From Ga0077530 sp035565975 (lineage in GTDB: Bacteria > Pseudomonadota > Alphaproteobacteria > Rhizobiales > Hyphomicrobiaceae), in NCBI GenBank assembly GCA_035565975.1, contig DATMRT010000119.1, forward strand, positions 1 to 64,000: a stretch of DNA of 64,000 bases. Direction: 5' to 3'. The notes under the pieces were generated by a model. It had not been told where the DNA came from. It was given only the letters and a program-made list of their open reading frames with translations, and searched no databases. Shown piece by piece: positions 25,597-34,408 of the stretch (positions are counted from its first letter, which is position 1; each line of letters begins with the position of its first letter). Position numbers and translations under genes: made by a program.

Positions 25597-26439
25597 CTAC
25601 TGTTGGCCTCGACCGCGGCGGGCAATGCGCTTGAACATGCGCGTTTGTTCGGTCAGGGCGATTTCCGTCGGCAGGCGCTCCATGGAAGAAGCGCCGTAGA
25701 AGCCGTGGCAATTCGATGTGTTGTTCAGGATGTATTCGGCGTCGTCCGGCATGGCGACGGGTCCGCCATGGACGAGCACGATCGCATCGCGGTTGACCTT
25801 GAGAGCGGCTTCGGCCCAGCGCTCGACGAGCGCCGGGCAATCGTCGAGCTTGAGCGCGGTCTCGGCGCCGATGCTGCCGCCGGTCGTGAGACCGAGATGG
25901 CAGACGATGATATCGGCACCCGCGCGGGCCATAGCCGCCGCATCGTCCTCGTTGAAAACGTAGGGCGAGGTGAGCATGTCCTTCGCGTGAGCCGTAGCGA
26001 TCATGTCGACCTCCAGCCCGTAGGACATCCCCGTCTCTTCGAGATTGGCACGGAACACGCCATCGATGAGTCCGACCGTGGGAAAGTTCTGGACGCCAGA
26101 GAAGCCGATGCGCTTCAGCTCGTCGAGGAACACATCCATCTTGCGGAAGGGGTCAGTGCCGTTGACGCCGGCCAGCACCGGCGTGTGGCGGACGACGGGC
26201 AGGACCTCCGCCGCCATGTCCACAACGATCTGGTTCGCATCGCCGTAAGCCAGAAGCCCGGCGAGCGAGCCGCGCCCGGCCATGCGATAGCGGCCCGAGT
26301 TGTAAATCACGATGAGATCGATGCCGCCGGCTTCCTCGCACTTGGCCGAAAGACCCGTGCCGGCGCCTCCGCCGATGATCGGGACGCCATCCGCCATCAT
26401 GGCGCGAAGCTTATCGAGTATCTTCTGGCGCGGAATCAC
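25597..26439 (-). CDS. TIM-barrel protein of the phosphoenolpyruvate-hydrolase-like/Tm-1 C-terminal family
   Basis: TIM-barrel protein of 280 residues. Recognisable family phrases are GVPIIGGGAGTGLSAKCEEAGGIDLIVIYNSGRYRMAGRGSLAG near residues 18-61, and VLAGVNGTDPF, GVQNFPTVGLIDG and IVCHLGLTTGGSIGA. The start is GTG (26437-26439), overlapping the preceding stop as GTGA. In plants this domain is the C-terminal half of the Tm-1 protein; here it follows the separate gene carrying the Tm-1 N-terminal domain. No catalytic activity is established for most members. Confidence 0.82.
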   Translation of the reverse strand: MIPRQKILDKLRAMMADGVPIIGGGAGTGLSAKCEEAGGIDLIVIYNSGRYRMAGRGSLAGLLAYGDANQIVVDMAAEVLPVVRHTPVLAGVNGTDPFRKMDVFLDELKRIGFSGVQNFPTVGLIDGVFRANLEETGMSYGLEVDMIATAHAKDMLTSPYVFNEDDAAAMARAGADIIVCHLGLTTGGSIGAETALKLDDCPALVERWAEAALKVNRDAIVLVHGGPVAMPDDAEYILNNTSNCHGFYGASSMERLPTEIALTEQTRMFKRIARRGRGQQ

Positions 26440-28628
26440 CGGTTCACCTCTCCACGGGTTCGCGCGCGGCCGTCGCCGTGCAAGTCGCGGAACGCGGCAA
26501 CAAGAGCAGCCGCGAACTCCGGCGCATTGATGTGGTGCGGCACGCGAATGAGCTGGCGCGATGCTGTCTGGCGCACGGTCTCTGTGAGTGCTGCAAAGAG
26601 CGCAGCGCGCGCGGTCAGGTCGTGGAAGGGCTTGCCGGGCGCATCGAGCGCGGAGACACCGCCCTCGGGCAGGAAGAACCGGACCTGGCCTTCCATACGG
26701 TTGAGGCGCTCGCCGATCCAGCGGCCCATGCGTGTGTTTTCTTCAGGTGTCGTGCGCATCAGCGTGATCTGCGGATTGTGCTGATAGAAGAGCCGCCCCG
26801 CGTAACGCTCGGGCACAGTGTTGGGTGCACCGAAGTTGACCATGTCGAGCGCGCCGATCGAGCCAATATAGGGAATGCGCGTGCGAATGATTGCGCCGAA
26901 ACGATCTTCGGTCGCAGGAAAGACGCCACCCATCAGGAGATCGCAGATCTCGGTCGTGCTGATGTCGAGGACGCCGACGATCTTCCCGCTGTCGACGAGC
27001 GCCTCCATGGCTTGCCCGCCGATTCCGGTCGCATGGAATACGAGGCAGTCGTGCGTCGGGGAAAGCGCCTTCGTGACCTGCTGCACGCAGGGCGTCGTGA
27101 CGCCGAACATCGTGAACCCGATCGCCGGCTTCGTCGAGACGCGTGGTCGCGCGGCCTGGCGGGCGCTGACCATCCCGATCATGGCCTGAGCGGCGTTGGC
27201 GAGCACTTCCTCGGTGATGGCGTTGAGGCCCTGAACGTCGGCGACCGACGGCAGCAGCATGATGTCGGAGGGGCCGACGTACTTGCTGACCTCGCCGGAT
27301 GCGACCGTCGATACGATGAGCTTCGGAATGCCGACAGGCAGAGCTCGCATGGCCGGCGCCACGATGGCCGTGCCGCCAGAACCGCCGGCCGACAGTACGC
27401 CCGCAATGCCTTCCTGCCGCAAGATCCATCGACGGAAAGCTTCCGTCATGCCGGCGACGGACTGGCCGCGGTCGCCGGTGAACACGCCGGCCGCGCCGCG
27501 CGGATGGAATGCCGCAATCTGATGGGCAGGGATTTCGGCCCCTGAGTGACCGCCGGTCGTCGAGAGATCGACCATGCGCACCGGGAGACCGGCGGCGCGG
27601 ATCAGGTCGCGCATGTAGCGAAGCTCATCGCCTTTTGTATCAAGCGTACCGGCAACGAGGATAACTGGTCGACCGGTGCCGGCGAGCGGCCGGATCTCGA
27701 CGCTCGCGGCACCGCCGCCAACCAGCGGCCGCGTCGTGACGACACGCGCGAGCTGCTCGAGGCGGTGCACCGACATCGGCTGCGACCATCGCGTCGGGAT
27801 GACGGGATTCGAGTTGTAGATCTTGAGCGGCGCGGCTCCGGCACGCGCGCTGCCTGCCGGTACCGAGGTCGTCGTCGCGGGCACAGGTCCTGCGTCCTCG
27901 TGGCCGTGCCGGCCGACGCCGAGGAGCCTCTGCTGCAGATCGCGGTCGCCGGCAAGCTCACGCGCGGCCGAGATGCGATTGATGCGGCCGTTGACCATGA
28001 TGGCGACATTGTCCGCCACCGCGCACGCGACGCCGATGTTCTGCTCGATGACGAGGACGTCCATGTCGCCCTCCTCGCCGAGCTGCTTCAGCATGTCCTC
28101 CACCTGCGCCACGATGACCGGCGCGAGGCCTTCCGTCGGCTCGTCCATGACGAGCAAGCGCGGATTGGCGAGCAGGGCGCGGGAGATCGCCAGCATCTGC
28201 TGCTCGCCGCCGGAGAGCTGGCCGCCGCCGTTCGACTTGCGCTCGGCGAGACGCGGGAACGTCGCATAGACGCGCTCGATCGACCACGCGCCCTTTCGGC
28301 GGCCGCTCACGAGCCGCAGGTGCTCGTCGACCGTCAGCGAGGGCCAGAGCCGGCGACCCTGCGGCACATACCCGATGCCGAGCTGCGCGATGTCGGCAGG
28401 CGCGAGACCGACGAGCGACTGACCGCCAAAGCTGATCGAGCCAGAGGCGACTGGAACAAGACCCATGATGGCCTTGCACAGCGTCGTCTTGCCCATGCCA
28501 TTGCGGCCAACGACGGACAGCACGCCGTGATTGAGGCTCAAGTCGACGCCCTGCAGTGCATGTGAAGCGCCGTAGTAGACATTGAGCGCGCGGATCTCGA
28601 GGGTCGAGGTGCGGGTGCGTTCAGCCAT
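26436..28628 (-). CDS. Fusion of LivF-type ABC ATPase with Tm-1-like (UPF0261) domain
   Basis: A 730-residue fusion. Residues 1-240 are a complete LivF-type ATPase: Walker A GRNGMGKTT (41-49), signature QLSGGEQQ (137-144), Walker B RLLVMDEPTEGLAP. A ~75-residue Ala/Pro/Thr-containing linker follows. Residues ~320-720 are a Tm-1-like ATP-binding domain: ILVAGTLDTKGDELRYMRD, LSAGGSGGTAIVAPAMRALPVGIPKLIVSTVASGEV, TMFGVTTPCVQQV and FHATGIGGQAMEAL. It overlaps the LivG gene by eight bases and is the only LivF-type ATPase of this transporter, so the Tm-1 domain would be tethered to the importer. The Tm-1 substrate is unknown. Confidence 0.88.
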   Translation of the reverse strand: MAERTRTSTLEIRALNVYYGASHALQGVDLSLNHGVLSVVGRNGMGKTTLCKAIMGLVPVASGSISFGGQSLVGLAPADIAQLGIGYVPQGRRLWPSLTVDEHLRLVSGRRKGAWSIERVYATFPRLAERKSNGGGQLSGGEQQMLAISRALLANPRLLVMDEPTEGLAPVIVAQVEDMLKQLGEEGDMDVLVIEQNIGVACAVADNVAIMVNGRINRISAARELAGDRDLQQRLLGVGRHGHEDAGPVPATTTSVPAGSARAGAAPLKIYNSNPVIPTRWSQPMSVHRLEQLARVVTTRPLVGGGAASVEIRPLAGTGRPVILVAGTLDTKGDELRYMRDLIRAAGLPVRMVDLSTTGGHSGAEIPAHQIAAFHPRGAAGVFTGDRGQSVAGMTEAFRRWILRQEGIAGVLSAGGSGGTAIVAPAMRALPVGIPKLIVSTVASGEVSKYVGPSDIMLLPSVADVQGLNAITEEVLANAAQAMIGMVSARQAARPRVSTKPAIGFTMFGVTTPCVQQVTKALSPTHDCLVFHATGIGGQAMEALVDSGKIVGVLDISTTEICDLLMGGVFPATEDRFGAIIRTRIPYIGSIGALDMVNFGAPNTVPERYAGRLFYQHNPQITLMRTTPEENTRMGRWIGERLNRMEGQVRFFLPEGGVSALDAPGKPFHDLTARAALFAALTETVRQTASRQLIRVPHHINAPEFAAALVAAFRDLHGDGRARTRGEVNR

Positions 28629-29439
28629 GCCCGCCTCCGAGATAGAGTTCCTGCACTTCCGCGTCGTTCTCGATCTCCTCGGGCGTGCCTTCCTTGAAGA
28701 CGCGGCCGTTGTGCATCATCGTGACGCTCTCGGCGACGCGCAGGGCCACGTCCATGTCGTGCTCGATGATGATGTAGCCAATGTGGTCGGGCAGGCCCGA
28801 CAGGATCGCCACCAGCTCGGCGCGCTCCGCCGGCGATAGGCCGGCGGCCGGCTCGTCGAACAGGATGAAGCGCGGCGCGCCAGCGAGCGCGAGCGCGATC
28901 TCGAGCTGACGCTGCTGGCCATAGGAGAGTGAGGAGACGAGCGTGTCGCGGGCGCGAGTGAGGTGCACGGCATCGATCAGCTCATGGGCGCGCGCGACGA
29001 TCGGATCGCTCGGCCGTGGCCTGAGCAGCGAGAAGCGACCACGCGACACGCCAAGGCACGCGAGATAGACGTTGTCGGCGACCGTCATACCGCCGAACAG
29101 CAGCGAGATCTGATAGGTGCGGCGCAGGCCGCGCCGAATGCGCTCGTGAGCCGGGAAATTCGTCAGGTCCTCGCCAAACAATCGGATCGTACCGGATGTG
29201 GGCAGGAAGTCCCCCGTCACGCAGTTGAAGAGCGTCGTCTTGCCGGCGCCGTTCGATCCGAGCACCGCGCGCCGCTCACCGGGGCGCACAGACATGGTCA
29301 CGTCCGAGATGGCGGCCAGCGCGCCGAACATCTTGGTCACACCGCGAAGCTCGAGCGCATTGCCGGTGCTGACCGATCCCAGCCGATCGGCCGCGCTTCG
29401 ATCGGTTGTACTAGCGATCCGGGCGCGCGTGCTCGTCAT
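28621..29439 (-). CDS. Liv-type ABC transporter ATP-binding protein, LivG-like (system 2)
   Basis: ATPase of 272 residues with a ~25-residue N-terminal extension before GNALELRGVTKMFGALAAISDV. Walker A is GSNGAGKTT, the signature LSYGQQRQLEIA, Walker B FILFDEPAAGLSPAERAEL. The start overlaps the LivM stop by four bases. It would heterodimerise with the ATPase half of the Tm-1 fusion. Confidence 0.92.
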   Translation of the reverse strand: MTSTRARIASTTDRSAADRLGSVSTGNALELRGVTKMFGALAAISDVTMSVRPGERRAVLGSNGAGKTTLFNCVTGDFLPTSGTIRLFGEDLTNFPAHERIRRGLRRTYQISLLFGGMTVADNVYLACLGVSRGRFSLLRPRPSDPIVARAHELIDAVHLTRARDTLVSSLSYGQQRQLEIALALAGAPRFILFDEPAAGLSPAERAELVAILSGLPDHIGYIIIEHDMDVALRVAESVTMMHNGRVFKEGTPEEIENDAEVQELYLGGGHG

Positions 29440-30491
29440 GGCCGGCGTCCTCCGCCCGTGAGAGGATCGCGGTTCGCATCGCGCCGCTCCTGATACTTGT
29501 CCCAGAGACCGAGCACGCCATCCGGGGAGAAGGCCACGATGGCCAGGAAGCCCAGGCCCACGACAAGCTTGAAGCGCTCTCCCGACATCCCGATCGCGTG
29601 CAGGATATCGGACGAGAAGACACTCAGAATGGCGTAGATGAGCGCGCCGATGAATGGGCCGATCGGACGCCTGAGCCCGCCGACCACGGCGATCACCAGA
29701 ATGTCGATCACTTGCGGAATGCCGGCCGTTCCCGGCACCACCTGAGCATTCTGCCAGACGAGCAGGATGCCGCCGACCGCCGCGATGACGCTCGCAAACG
29801 TGTAGGCGAAAATGCGATGCGCGGTGACGGAGAAGCCGAGCGCACTCATGCGCCGTGGATTGTCACGCACGCCTTGCAGCGCGAGGCCGAACGGCGTGCG
29901 CGACATCCACACGACGGCGAAATACGAGAGCGTCGCGCAGGCGAGCGTCAGATAGTAGAACGGCACCGACTGTCGCCAGTCGATGTCGAACCACTTCGGC
30001 GGGATGACGTTGTTGAAGCCGGTGTAGCCGTTGAAGATCACATAGTTCTGGCGGGTGAAGTAGAAGAAGGCGGCGGCGATCGCCAGCGTGATCATGATCG
30101 TGTAGATGCCCTCGGTGCGCACGGCGAGCGCGCCGATAAGCGTGCCGAACAAGGTCGCAATCAGGATCGCAATGGGGATGTGCAGCCACCAGGGCCAGCC
30201 GAGGCTGATCTGTGTCACGCCACTCGTGCCGAGGATGGCGACGACGTAGCCGGCCGAAGCCCCGACGGTCAGCTGGCTCAGGCTCACCATGCCGCCGTAG
30301 CCGGCAAGCACCATCAGCGAGAGCGCGATCATCCCGAGGATGAAGCTCCAGCCGAATATCTGGTAGAGCACGAAGTTGCTGGCGAAGGCAGGCATCGCGA
30401 GCAGCAGCGCGCCGAGCACCCAGACCGCCGGCGGAATGCGTTCCAGCAGGATCAGTCTTCCGGGCGCTGTTCTGGGCAAGACGTCCGTCAT
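29436..30491 (-). CDS. Liv-type ABC transporter permease, LivM-like (system 2)
   Basis: Permease of 351 residues from the ATG at 30489-30491; the frame to 30533 would overlap the LivH gene. Family phrases include IALSLMVLAGYGGMVSLSQLTVGASAGYVVAILG and RRMSALGFSVTAHRIFAYTFASVIAAVGGILLVW. Numerous transmembrane segments span the protein. The LivH stop is one base upstream. Confidence 0.92.
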   Translation of the reverse strand: MTDVLPRTAPGRLILLERIPPAVWVLGALLLAMPAFASNFVLYQIFGWSFILGMIALSLMVLAGYGGMVSLSQLTVGASAGYVVAILGTSGVTQISLGWPWWLHIPIAILIATLFGTLIGALAVRTEGIYTIMITLAIAAAFFYFTRQNYVIFNGYTGFNNVIPPKWFDIDWRQSVPFYYLTLACATLSYFAVVWMSRTPFGLALQGVRDNPRRMSALGFSVTAHRIFAYTFASVIAAVGGILLVWQNAQVVPGTAGIPQVIDILVIAVVGGLRRPIGPFIGALIYAILSVFSSDILHAIGMSGERFKLVVGLGFLAIVAFSPDGVLGLWDKYQERRDANRDPLTGGGRRP

Positions 30492-30492
30492 G

Positions 30493-31515
30493 TCAGCGCC
30501 GAGCTCCGAGCAGACCCTGCGGCCGGAACGCAAGGACGACAGCCATGATCAGGAACGTAAATACGACCGAATACGTCGGCGCGTAAACGAGGCCAATCTG
30601 CTCGGCGAGCCCGATGATAAGCGCGCCGAGCGCGGCGCCGGGGATCGAGCCCATGCCGCCCACAATGACGACCACGAGCGAGGCGAGCAGGAAGCGCGTG
30701 TCCTCGCCCGGCGACAGCGACTGGAATGTGCCACCGATGATGCCGGCAATGCCCGCCAGCCCGGCGCCGAAGCCGAACACGGCGAGAAAGACGTACTGAA
30801 TGTGCACACCCGAAGCCGCGAGGATGTCGCGATCGTCGACACCGGCGCGGATCAGCATGCCGAGCCGCGAGCGGTTGAGCACCAGCCACATGGCGATCCC
30901 AATCACGATGGCGGCAAACAGGATCGCGATGCGGACCTGCGGATAGGAGAGGTAGATCGCCTCGCCGTTCGAGCGGATCGCACTGATGAACGGCAAGGTC
31001 ATCGGACCGCTCAACCACGGCGGTGAGAGCACCTGGTAGCTCTGACCACCCCAGTACCAAAGCATCAGATCGGCCAGCACGATCGAGATGCCGATCGTCA
31101 CCAGCGTCTGGCGCAGTTCCTGACCTTCCATGCGCCGGAAGACCTGATGCTGCAACAGCAGGCCGAGCGCGCCGACAACGATGAAGACGACGGGAAATGC
31201 GAGGAGCCAGTAGCCCGTCGCGTCGACGACGCCGTAGCCGATATAGCCGCCGAGCAGATAGAGCGAACCGTGCGCGAGATTGACGTTGCGCATGAGGCCG
31301 AACACCAGCGTGAAGCCGGATGCAACGAGGAAATAGAGCGCGCCGAGCGTGGTGCCGGAGAGGATCGCGTTGAGGAAGATGCGCTTCCGGCCCAAGGCAT
31401 GCTCGAGGCCTGGCGGCCACGGCGCGATGATGAGCCACACGAAGCCGATGACCAGCACGAGAACCACAAGGGTCCCGATCGGATGGCGCGAGCTGAAGTT
31501 CTGCAACGTACTCAT
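30493..31515 (-). CDS. Liv-type ABC transporter permease, LivH-like (system 2)
   Basis: Permease of 340 residues, slightly long for LivH because of an extra N-terminal segment (HPIGTLVVLVLVIGFVWLIIAPW) before the canonical FLVASGFTLVFGLMRNVNLAHGSLYLLGGY. The C-terminal VVVIVGGMGSIPGAALGALIIGLAEQIG is conserved. The ATG at 31513-31515 is preferred to 31647. It is the first gene of the continuous minus-strand run down to 12485. The 294 bases upstream hold a motif shared with the araC-type gene promoter region. Confidence 0.9.
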   Translation of the reverse strand: MSTLQNFSSRHPIGTLVVLVLVIGFVWLIIAPWPPGLEHALGRKRIFLNAILSGTTLGALYFLVASGFTLVFGLMRNVNLAHGSLYLLGGYIGYGVVDATGYWLLAFPVVFIVVGALGLLLQHQVFRRMEGQELRQTLVTIGISIVLADLMLWYWGGQSYQVLSPPWLSGPMTLPFISAIRSNGEAIYLSYPQVRIAILFAAIVIGIAMWLVLNRSRLGMLIRAGVDDRDILAASGVHIQYVFLAVFGFGAGLAGIAGIIGGTFQSLSPGEDTRFLLASLVVVIVGGMGSIPGAALGALIIGLAEQIGLVYAPTYSVVFTFLIMAVVLAFRPQGLLGARR

Positions 31516-31714
31516 GCTGCCACCAGCTATGATCGACCGACACGGTTCAGCGAATGACCGTGCAACCGCCGGTCCGCCGCCAGACCCGAACGCGGGATGG
31601 GCAGCGACCCGATCAAGGCCGCAAATCGCGACGGCCGGACATCCCAACCGACGAGTTCACCGGCGCCCGCAGCCGCCATCCGCCGGCTCCAAGCGCACCA
31701 CGAAATGCCACGCG

Positions 31715-31747
31715 TTTGCCCGACAAAATAGTCGATCGGGGCAGCTG
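31715..31747. promoter_or_regulatory. Candidate AraC-type operator, copy 1 (upstream of LivH operon)
   Basis: TTTGCCCGACA (31715-31725) is followed by an inverted half (CGATCGGGGCA). The same 11-mer and the same arrangement recur at 32763, before the AraC gene. Shared rare words in the two intergenic regions around a regulator suggest its binding sites. Confidence 0.4.
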
Positions 31748-31809
31748 CGATCTTATCCGACAGTCTAATGATTTCACCGGCTTGAAAGCGCGGGAAGCAA
31801 ACTTATGGT

Positions 31810-32631
31810 TCATCCGGATAGGGCGATTTGCGCGCTGCGCCGATAAGCACTCGGCGGAACGACGCCATTGGCGATGAAAAAACGCGAGAAGCTTGCCTGG
31901 CTGGAAAAGCCGAGATCCAGGCCAATTGCGGCAACCGCCTCAGTGGTCTTCGTCAGCCGATCGATCGCCCGCTCCATCCGGAGCGAGTTCAGGTAAATGT
32001 TCGGGGTGACGCCAACCTGCTGGCGGAACAGCTTGTAGAAGTGAGGCCGGGAAAGGCCGGTCTCACGCGCCACGCTGTCGAGCTCGACGGGCTCGCACAC
32101 GCGCTGCTCCAAAAGGTGAATCGCCTTGCGCAGGCGAAAATCTCGAACGCTTGCGAAGCGCTCCATGGGATCACTGCCGTGCCAGGACCGATCGAAGCAG
32201 TACTGAGTGATGGACAGCAGCCAATCGTTAATCGCCGCTTCGTTCGGGTTGCGATCGAGTATGGCGCTCACATCTATAAGGCGCGCCAGCTCATGCGACA
32301 CCTCGATGTCTGCGCGACCGAACCGCAGGCTGAACGTGCGACTGCCGACAGCGCTCCAGAACCATGTCGGTCGAATGTAGAGGACCAGAACGAGGGTCTG
32401 CCCGCCTGGAGCCGGCTGATGGTAGTAGTGCGCCTGCCATGGGTTCACGGCGACGGCCCGCCTCGGTCCTAGCGGTATAGGACATCCATCGACATAGACT
32501 TCGCCGGGATTGCCGTGGACGTGAAAGAGGAGGTGTCCCTCGCGATGCGCGTGCGACACCATCGTGCGATCCATGCAATAGATGCAGGCGCGCCCAAAGG
32601 CGCCATGGAGCACGGCAATAGCTTCACTCAT
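31810..32631 (-). CDS. AraC-family transcriptional regulator
   Basis: Regulator of 273 residues. The N-terminal half is a cupin-type sensor domain (HLLFHVHGNPGEVYVDGCPIPLGPRRAVAVNPWQAHYY), and residues ~170-265 contain the paired AraC helix-turn-helix motifs (LDSVARETGLSRPHFYKLFRQQVGVTPNIYLNSLRMERAIDRL and AAIGLDLGFSSQASFSRFFIANGVVPPSAYR). GGGAGG precedes the ATG at suitable spacing. It lies between a substrate-binding protein gene and the LivH operon, all on the minus strand, so it probably activates one or both. Confidence 0.9.
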   Translation of the reverse strand: MSEAIAVLHGAFGRACIYCMDRTMVSHAHREGHLLFHVHGNPGEVYVDGCPIPLGPRRAVAVNPWQAHYYHQPAPGGQTLVLVLYIRPTWFWSAVGSRTFSLRFGRADIEVSHELARLIDVSAILDRNPNEAAINDWLLSITQYCFDRSWHGSDPMERFASVRDFRLRKAIHLLEQRVCEPVELDSVARETGLSRPHFYKLFRQQVGVTPNIYLNSLRMERAIDRLTKTTEAVAAIGLDLGFSSQASFSRFFIANGVVPPSAYRRSAQIALSG

Positions 32632-32762
32632 CGTCCTCCCATCAGCATTTCGATAGATGCTGTTTAACGGCGACTATATCGGATTGCCGAGGGGTGGCAA
32701 GCGAGCGCATTGCGGCGCACAAAACGTACTTAATAACGCCAAGCACCAAACTTGCCGGCGCA

Positions 32763-32786
32763 TTTGCCCGACACGATCGCGGGCAA
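32763..32786. promoter_or_regulatory. Candidate AraC-type operator, copy 2 (upstream of araC-type gene)
   Basis: TTTGCCCGACA at 32763-32773 matches copy 1 exactly. Here the half-sites form a perfect dyad, TTGCCCG-N9-CGGGCAA (32764-32786). It lies about 130 bases upstream of the regulator start, suggesting autoregulation. Confidence 0.4.
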
Positions 32787-32862
32787 GCCAAAGAGGCCCG
32801 GGAAAGAACCGGCGGTTCGATCCCAGGGCCACTGCGACGCACGTCTCGTGCGTTGATTGGCG

Positions 32863-34119
32863 CTACTTACCGCCGAGGGCTTTGCAGTCCGGCGTCGTGC
32901 GGGACGGCAGACCCATCTTACGGAAAGCCTCGGGTGTCATGCCGAGCGTCTGCGTAACATTGTCGACGCGAGCCACCATCTTGTTCGACATCGTCCCATC
33001 CGCGTTCTCGGTCACTTCATTGACGAACACCGAGCCGGTGGCCTGACGATTCTCGTTGAGGGTGACGACACCCAACGGGGTCTGGAGCTTCAGCTTCGAC
33101 AGCGCGGCGTGGAACTTCTTCTGGCCATCACTCAGATCGCCGTTGACCTCGTTCAGCGCCGCAATCATCGCCAGTGTGGCCACATGGTAGCCGATGCCGA
33201 ACAGCGACGGCGAGGGCAATCTCTGATCGGCAGGGAAGCCATCCTGGTAGGCTTTCACGTAAGCCTTCCACTCTGGTGCGGGATTGTCGGCGGCGAATGG
33301 CCCCGACGTCGGGGTGCCGACGAGAGCTTCTTTTGCCTTGCCCTTGGAGGTCAGCACCGTCTGGTCGGCCATGATGGTGCCGCCGATCAGATTGGCCTTG
33401 CCGCCAGCCTGCTGGTACTGGTTGAGGAAGTTGATGGCATCGGTGCCGCCGACGCCGAGATAGATGGCGTCGACATCATCCGGCAGCTTGGCGATCACGC
33501 CGCCAAAGTCGCCTGAGCCGAGTGGAACCCACAGACGCTCCACGATCTCGCCGCCGGCCTTGCAGAAATCGACCGCGAAGCCGAGGAAGTTCGTGTAGCC
33601 GAATGAATAGTCCGCCGACACGGTCGCGACGCGCTTCCACCCTTTCTTCTCCACGACATACTTGCCGAGGCCTGAGCCCCACTGCGCGCCGTCCAGATTG
33701 AAGCGGAAAAAGTTCGGGGATGGATCGACCCAGGTGGTTTCCAGCGCGCCGGAAATGCCGTTGATCACGGTCTTATCGGGTACGGTTTTCGAGTAGTCGC
33801 GCATGGCGATACCCTCCGAACCCGAAAGCGGACCCAGGATGATATCGACCTTGTCCTGCTCGATGAGCTTGCGCGCCATACGCGTCGTTGTGGCGGGCGT
33901 CGTATCGGTCGGTGCGACGACCGTTTCGATCTTCTTGCCGCCAGCCTTCCCGCCCGCGAGCTTGAGTGCGAGTTCGACATTGCGTATGCCGTCGGCGCCG
34001 CCGGCTGCGAAGGCACCCTCGGTGGCAACCAGGATACCGACTTTGATGGTGTCTTGCGCGACCGCCACGCCGGGCAGCATCAACGCCAGGGCGGCAGCCG
34101 CCCCGATAAGTCGTTTCAT
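32863..34119 (-). CDS. Periplasmic substrate-binding protein of Liv-type transporter (system 2)
   Basis: Periplasmic binding protein of 418 residues with a Sec signal peptide (MKRLIGAAAALALMLPGVAVAQ, cleavage probably after AVA). The mature protein begins DTIKVGILVATEGAFAAGGADGIRNVELAL and keeps the Liv-family pattern (DIILGPLSGSEGIAMRDYS, VATVSADYSFGYTNFLGF). The ATG at 34117-34119 has GGGAGG about seven bases upstream. It is separated from the permease genes by the AraC regulator, so it may be transcribed separately and made in excess, as is usual for binding proteins. Confidence 0.92.
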   Translation of the reverse strand: MKRLIGAAAALALMLPGVAVAQDTIKVGILVATEGAFAAGGADGIRNVELALKLAGGKAGGKKIETVVAPTDTTPATTTRMARKLIEQDKVDIILGPLSGSEGIAMRDYSKTVPDKTVINGISGALETTWVDPSPNFFRFNLDGAQWGSGLGKYVVEKKGWKRVATVSADYSFGYTNFLGFAVDFCKAGGEIVERLWVPLGSGDFGGVIAKLPDDVDAIYLGVGGTDAINFLNQYQQAGGKANLIGGTIMADQTVLTSKGKAKEALVGTPTSGPFAADNPAPEWKAYVKAYQDGFPADQRLPSPSLFGIGYHVATLAMIAALNEVNGDLSDGQKKFHAALSKLKLQTPLGVVTLNENRQATGSVFVNEVTENADGTMSNKMVARVDNVTQTLGMTPEAFRKMGLPSRTTPDCKALGGK

Positions 34120-34408
34120 GCCGAATCCTCCCAAGGATTACTCATTTTCGGTGGCTCGAGCGGCCACACCAATCCGCCCGTCAGTTGTCCTGCCGCGACG
34201 GTTCAATCACCATGGCCGAAAGCTCGCGCCACTCGAGAACTACATCATAGAGTTGTAAAGCTGCCAACCGGGCGGATATCCGTGCGTCTGCTTTTTTCCC
34301 GGCAGGCTGAACATGCGGCCATCGCCACATGTATCCGAGTGCTGCGCAGCGCAGCCCATAATCCTCGCGGCGACATTTACGGCAGCACGCGTCGAAAACG
34401 CTAAGCCA

